From positions 1 through 7,916 of the forward strand of contig CAAHEN010000068.1 in NCBI GenBank assembly GCA_900772575.1: a stretch of DNA of 7,916 nt, given 5' to 3'. Origin of the DNA: Bacteroidaceae bacterium (GTDB lineage: Bacteria > Bacteroidota > Bacteroidia > Bacteroidales > Bacteroidaceae). Under the pieces are notes generated by a model. It saw only the letters and a program-made list of their open reading frames with translations. It was not told the origin of the DNA and did not search any database. This document shows, piece by piece, positions 5,118-7,916 of this stretch; position 1 is the first letter of the stretch, and each line of letters starts with the position of its first letter. Position numbers and translations under genes: made by a program.

Positions 5118-7622
5118 ATGAAACGACTATACTCAGCCCTCACCGCCTTCGCCTTCGCCGTAGCGGCATCGGCACAGGTGGTGCTCGTCACCTCGGCAGC
5201 CCCCGAGGGCAGCAGCTACCTCACCCTCGGCGAACAGGCCTCCGCCTTGCAGTTCGACGCGCAGGGCGGACGCGCCACCGTCGACATCAAGACCAACCTG
5301 AAGTACACGCTGTCCACGTCGGACGACTGGTGCAAGGCCGCCAAGGGCACATCTTACATCAGCGTCACCGCCGCTGCCAATGACAGCAAGGGCGTGCGCC
5401 GTGCTACCGTCGACGTTATCGCCCGCGACGGCAACAGCCGCAAGTTCACCGTCGCCCAGCTGGGCACCGGTCCTGCCATATTGACCGACCGCGCGAGCGT
5501 CAGTCTCGACGACAACGCCACCGACTTCACCGTCACCGTCACCGCCAATGTGACGCTCGACGTCACCACCCCCGAATGGGTGACCACGAGCACCGCCGCC
5601 AGCGGCACCGCCACGACCTATGCCTTCAAGGCCACGGCACTGGAGACCGCCGGCGACAGCCGCACGGCCACCATCACCTTCGCCGACCGCGACGGCAAGG
5701 CCGAGGCCGCCAGCGTGACGGTGACACAGCGCTTCAACGGCTATCCCCGCTTCGCCGTCATCTCCGACACCCACTTCGGCAACAGCCAGGGCGAGGGCCC
5801 GATGGTCAAGGTGCCGCAAGCCTTGCGCCATCTCCTGGCCAAGACGCCGCGCGTCGATGCCATCTTCGTCTGCGGCGACCTGACGGACTGGGGCACGCCG
5901 GCCCAGTACAAGCAGTTCCAGCAGGTGTTCGACGACCGCAGCATCGTGCCGGCGGACTTGCCCGTCTATGTCATGATGGGCAACCATGACAACTACGCCG
6001 ACAATGCCCTCGACAACTATCTCGTCCTCAACCAGCCCTACCACCGCCTGGTCGACATCAAGGGCTTCCCCTTCATCACCACCAGTATGGACGGCGGCTC
6101 TTGGGACGACTATGCTCCCGAGGAGGTGCAGGCGCTGGCCGACAACCTGGCCACGGCTGCGGCCAAGTATCCCGGCAAACCGATTTTCGTCTTCACCCAC
6201 GTGCCGCCGATGAACACCGTCTACGGCACCTGCGACGGTGAGGGCGGCTGGGGCTCCAACGTGCTCACATCCACGCTCAAGAAGTACCCGCAGGTGGTAC
6301 TCTTTGGCGGCCACTCCCACTTCCCGCTCGCTGACCCGCGCTCTATCCATCAGGGCGACTTCACGACCATCAACGACGGCAGCACGACCTACAGCGAGAT
6401 CGAGCCGGGCGTCGTCAACGAGGGCATACACCCCGACAAGTACGCTTATGTCACCGAGGGCTGTATCGTCGATGTCGACCGCGACTGGAACGTGGAAATC
6501 CAGCGCTGGGACACCTACGGCGATGTCGAAATCCTGCCCCGGTGGACCGTGCAGGCACCGCACGACGGCAGCCGTTTCACCTACACCTCTGCCCGCACCG
6601 GTGGTGAGGCGCCGAAGTGGACCGACGGCAGTGCCGTGACCGTCAGTGAGGTCAAGGACGAGGGCTGCACCGTCAGCTTCCCGCAGGCCACCGACGACGA
6701 GAACGTGCACCACTATGTCATCGACCTCGTCAACGCCGACGGCGACGTGCTCGCCACGCACAGCATCTTCTCTGGCTACTACCTGAACAACCGCATGCCT
6801 GCGTCGCTCACCGTACGCATGGAGGGCATCCCCGACGGTGAGACCATGACGGCCCGTGTCCGGGCTCTCGACTCTTACAAGAATGTGTCGGAACCGCTGA
6901 GCTCCACGGCCTTCACCACGGAGGGCTACCAGCCGGCACCGGGTGTCGTCGCGCCTGTGGCAGATCTTTTCGACATCACGTTTGCCGAGGGCGGCAAGGC
7001 CACCGACAGTTCGGCCCGTGCCGTCGAGGTCAAGACGGGCAGTGAGATGCCAGCCACGTATCTCAACACCGACTACAACCGCTGGACAGCCACCTTCGCC
7101 GGCAACAGCCGCAACTTCTACCGTGTCGACTACACGAAGACCGACGCCATCGGCAAGGCTTTTGCCAACGGCTTCTCGTTCGAGGTGCTCTACAAGCCCA
7201 ACACGACGGGCAATGTCTGCCCGCTGAGCGCCCAGGAGAGCGGCGGCGCCGGCATCGAGCAGGCCAGCGGCGGCCTGATCCAGTTCTACTGCCACGTCGG
7301 CGGCGGCTACAAGAACCTGAAGAGCAGTGTCACGGCTGAGAAGGGACGCTACTACCATGTTGTCGGCGTCTACGACAAGGCGGCGCAGCAGACCCGCATC
7401 TACGTCGACGGTCGCCCGGCCGGCGAGATGGAGGCGAAGGGCAGCTTTGGTTTCCCGTCCAACACCGACGCCCACTGGATTGCCATCGGCGGCGACTGCA
7501 ACGGCAGCGGCAACGCGCAGTTCTCGCTCAACGGCGATGTCGTCATCGCCCGCATGTATGGCAAGGCACTGACGCGCGACGAGGCTTACCTGCTCTACAA
7601 GGGCATCAAGGCTGAGCCATAA
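5118..7622 (+). CDS. Exported BACON-metallophosphoesterase-FN3-LamG multidomain protein
   Basis: The 834-residue product begins with a clear signal peptide (MKRLYSALTAFAFAVAASAQ; cleavage likely after A19). Two BACON-like domains follow at about 45-116 and 126-206, each with the typical Trp (W71, W154) and a closing TVAQLG or TVTQRF strand. The calcineurin-like phosphoesterase domain has all the metal-binding blocks: SDTHFG (D217, H219), GDLTDWG (D254), GNHDN (N289, H290), FTHVPP (H361) and GGHSHF (H399, H401). A fibronectin-III-like segment covers about 499-603 and a LamG/concanavalin-like domain about 614-825, ending ARMYGKALTRDEAYLLYKG. The fold hydrolyses phosphomonoesters or diesters with a two-metal centre. 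BACON and LamG domains suggest binding to glycans or glycoconjugates, so a secreted or envelope phosphatase/phosphodiesterase on a phosphorylated glycan or similar substrate is plausible, but the substrate is unknown. I see no T9SS sorting tail, unlike the upstream neighbour. Confidence 0.88.
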   Translation: MKRLYSALTAFAFAVAASAQVVLVTSAAPEGSSYLTLGEQASALQFDAQGGRATVDIKTNLKYTLSTSDDWCKAAKGTSYISVTAAANDSKGVRRATVDVIARDGNSRKFTVAQLGTGPAILTDRASVSLDDNATDFTVTVTANVTLDVTTPEWVTTSTAASGTATTYAFKATALETAGDSRTATITFADRDGKAEAASVTVTQRFNGYPRFAVISDTHFGNSQGEGPMVKVPQALRHLLAKTPRVDAIFVCGDLTDWGTPAQYKQFQQVFDDRSIVPADLPVYVMMGNHDNYADNALDNYLVLNQPYHRLVDIKGFPFITTSMDGGSWDDYAPEEVQALADNLATAAAKYPGKPIFVFTHVPPMNTVYGTCDGEGGWGSNVLTSTLKKYPQVVLFGGHSHFPLADPRSIHQGDFTTINDGSTTYSEIEPGVVNEGIHPDKYAYVTEGCIVDVDRDWNVEIQRWDTYGDVEILPRWTVQAPHDGSRFTYTSARTGGEAPKWTDGSAVTVSEVKDEGCTVSFPQATDDENVHHYVIDLVNADGDVLATHSIFSGYYLNNRMPASLTVRMEGIPDGETMTARVRALDSYKNVSEPLSSTAFTTEGYQPAPGVVAPVADLFDITFAEGGKATDSSARAVEVKTGSEMPATYLNTDYNRWTATFAGNSRNFYRVDYTKTDAIGKAFANGFSFEVLYKPNTTGNVCPLSAQESGGAGIEQASGGLIQFYCHVGGGYKNLKSSVTAEKGRYYHVVGVYDKAAQQTRIYVDGRPAGEMEAKGSFGFPSNTDAHWIAIGGDCNGSGNAQFSLNGDVVIARMYGKALTRDEAYLLYKGIKAEP

Positions 7623-7645
7623 AGGCCGGTGCCCACGCACCCTAC

Positions 7646-7686
7646 GGCCCCGCAGCGACACTCTCCATGCCGCTGCGGGGCCTTTT
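7646..7686 (+). terminator. Rho-independent terminator after phosphoesterase gene
   Basis: GGCCCCGCAGCG (7646-7657) and CGCTGCGGGGCC (7671-7682) form a perfect 12-base-pair, very GC-rich stem with a 13-base loop, followed by TTTT (7683-7686). It lies 24 bases after the stop codon and ends the rightward transcript. Confidence 0.9.
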
Positions 7687-7702
7687 CCGTTGCAGCCCAT
7701 CG

Positions 7703-7716
7703 GTGTCGCATGACAC
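7703..7716. repeat. Short perfect inverted repeat
   Basis: GTGTC (7703-7707), loop GCAT, GACAC (7712-7716). It could be a small hairpin or a protein-binding palindrome; no function is apparent. Confidence 0.3.
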
Positions 7717-7779
7717 GCCAACAAAAATACCCCACAATATAACACCACGCCACGCGCCGCTTCACCTTTTTGCCCCAAT

Positions 7780-7792
7780 TGCCGGAACGGCA
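7780..7792. repeat. Short perfect inverted repeat
   Basis: TGCCG (7780-7784), loop GAA, CGGCA (7788-7792). No T-run follows; the function is unknown. Confidence 0.3.
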
Positions 7793-7802
7793 CCTTAACT
7801 TA

Positions 7803-7833
7803 TTTAACCTTCGGGCAGGCTCGGAATGTTAAA
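7803..7833. repeat. Inverted repeat TTTAAC/GTTAAA
   Basis: TTTAAC (7803-7808) and GTTAAA (7828-7833) are exact reverse complements separated by 19 GC-rich bases. The pair stands immediately before the 14-base inverted repeat and may belong to the same element. Confidence 0.4.
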
Positions 7834-7848
7834 GCGGGACTTCAGTGG

Positions 7849-7909
7849 AACTTCCCTAGGGCAAATCTGAATTAGCTCGGAGCAAATTTTACCGGGCCCT
7901 AGGGAAGTT
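7849..7909. repeat. Perfect 14-base inverted repeat, 61-base element
   Basis: AACTTCCCTAGGGC (7849-7862) and GCCCTAGGGAAGTT (7896-7909) are exact reverse complements separated by 33 bases. Each arm contains the 8-base palindrome CCCTAGGG. The interior repeats GCAAAT directly (7861-7866 and 7882-7887). The arrangement suits a stem-loop, a pair of protein-binding sites, or part of a dispersed palindromic repeat. No gene is visible inside, and the window ends 7 bases later. Confidence 0.8.
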
Positions 7910-7916
7910 GCGCGGA

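Larger units (their letters stand above)
7687..7916. other. Unassigned noncoding region at right edge
   Basis: These 230 bases after the terminator hold no convincing gene. Base composition is more AT-rich than in the genes, with A and T runs. They contain several small inverted repeats: GTGTC/GACAC around GCAT (7703-7716), TGCCG/CGGCA around GAA (7780-7792), TTTAAC/GTTAAA (7803-7808 and 7828-7833) and the long one at 7849-7909. The window stops too soon to show what lies beyond. Confidence 0.6.

Noticed and set aside
5525..5550. Short tandem GTCACC-like repeat in the phosphoesterase gene
   Set aside because: It encodes alternating Thr/Val of a beta-strand in the second BACON-like domain and is explained by protein sequence and codon bias.
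5133..7793. Very long open frame (886 codons) antisense to the phosphoesterase gene
   Set aside because: It is a mirror of a GC-rich coding sequence with strong third-position bias. Its translation is low-complexity Val/Gly/Ala/Arg with no recognisable domain, and the plus strand has clear conserved motifs.
7767..7803. Promoter-like TTTTTG followed by TAACTTAT
   Set aside because: The -7 half has two mismatches to TAnnTTTG and the spacing is longer than usual, with no gene start visible downstream in the window.
7804..7914. Possible C-terminal fragment of a leftward gene entering from the right edge
   Set aside because: One minus-strand frame is open for 36 codons, but the length is expected by chance, it crosses the palindromic repeat, and the translation matches no family I recognise.

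Overview
The window looks like a chromosomal segment of a GC-rich member of the Bacteroidales, perhaps Prevotellaceae. The evidence is: Bacteroidetes-type -7 promoter elements (TAnnTTTG) between the divergent genes, starts without Shine-Dalgarno sequences, secreted proteins with signal peptides ending in xAQ, BACON domains, and a C-terminal tail resembling a type IX secretion (T9SS) sorting domain. Placement below the order is inference.

Left part (1-2569, minus strand): a housekeeping operon transcribed leftward in the order aroQ (type II 3-dehydroquinate dehydratase), pyk (pyruvate kinase), then an O-methyltransferase that runs off the left edge. Gaps are short (39 and 16 bases). aroQ makes a shikimate-pathway intermediate and pyk interconverts phosphoenolpyruvate, which feeds that pathway, so the pairing makes metabolic sense. 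From 2668 to 3696, divergent from aroQ, lies a complete XerC/XerD-type tyrosine recombinase with all six catalytic residues and an N-terminal extension of about 40 residues. The 98-base space between aroQ and xerD carries two perfect -7 elements that face each other, one of them inside a perfect hairpin repeat.

Right part (3816-7622, plus strand): two exported proteins in tandem, 87 bases apart. The first is a 404-residue protein with two tandem ricin-type (beta-trefoil-like) repeats and a T9SS-like C-terminus. The second is an 834-residue multidomain protein: signal peptide, two BACON-like domains, a calcineurin-like metallophosphoesterase with all five metal-binding blocks, a fibronectin-III-like linker and a C-terminal LamG/concanavalin-like domain. 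A strong intrinsic terminator follows. The pair looks like an accessory cell-envelope or extracellular module; its substrate cannot be read from the sequence.

Right edge (7687-7916): about 230 bases that I cannot assign to a gene. They are more AT-rich than the genes and full of inverted repeats, the clearest being a perfect 14-base pair of arms around the 8-base palindrome CCCTAGGG. This may be a dispersed repeat or the start of a mobile or regulatory element cut by the window edge. I found no RNA genes, CRISPR arrays or recognisable insertion sequences, and no convincing new biological system. The least explained pieces are the terminal repeat and the ricin-like/phosphoesterase pair.
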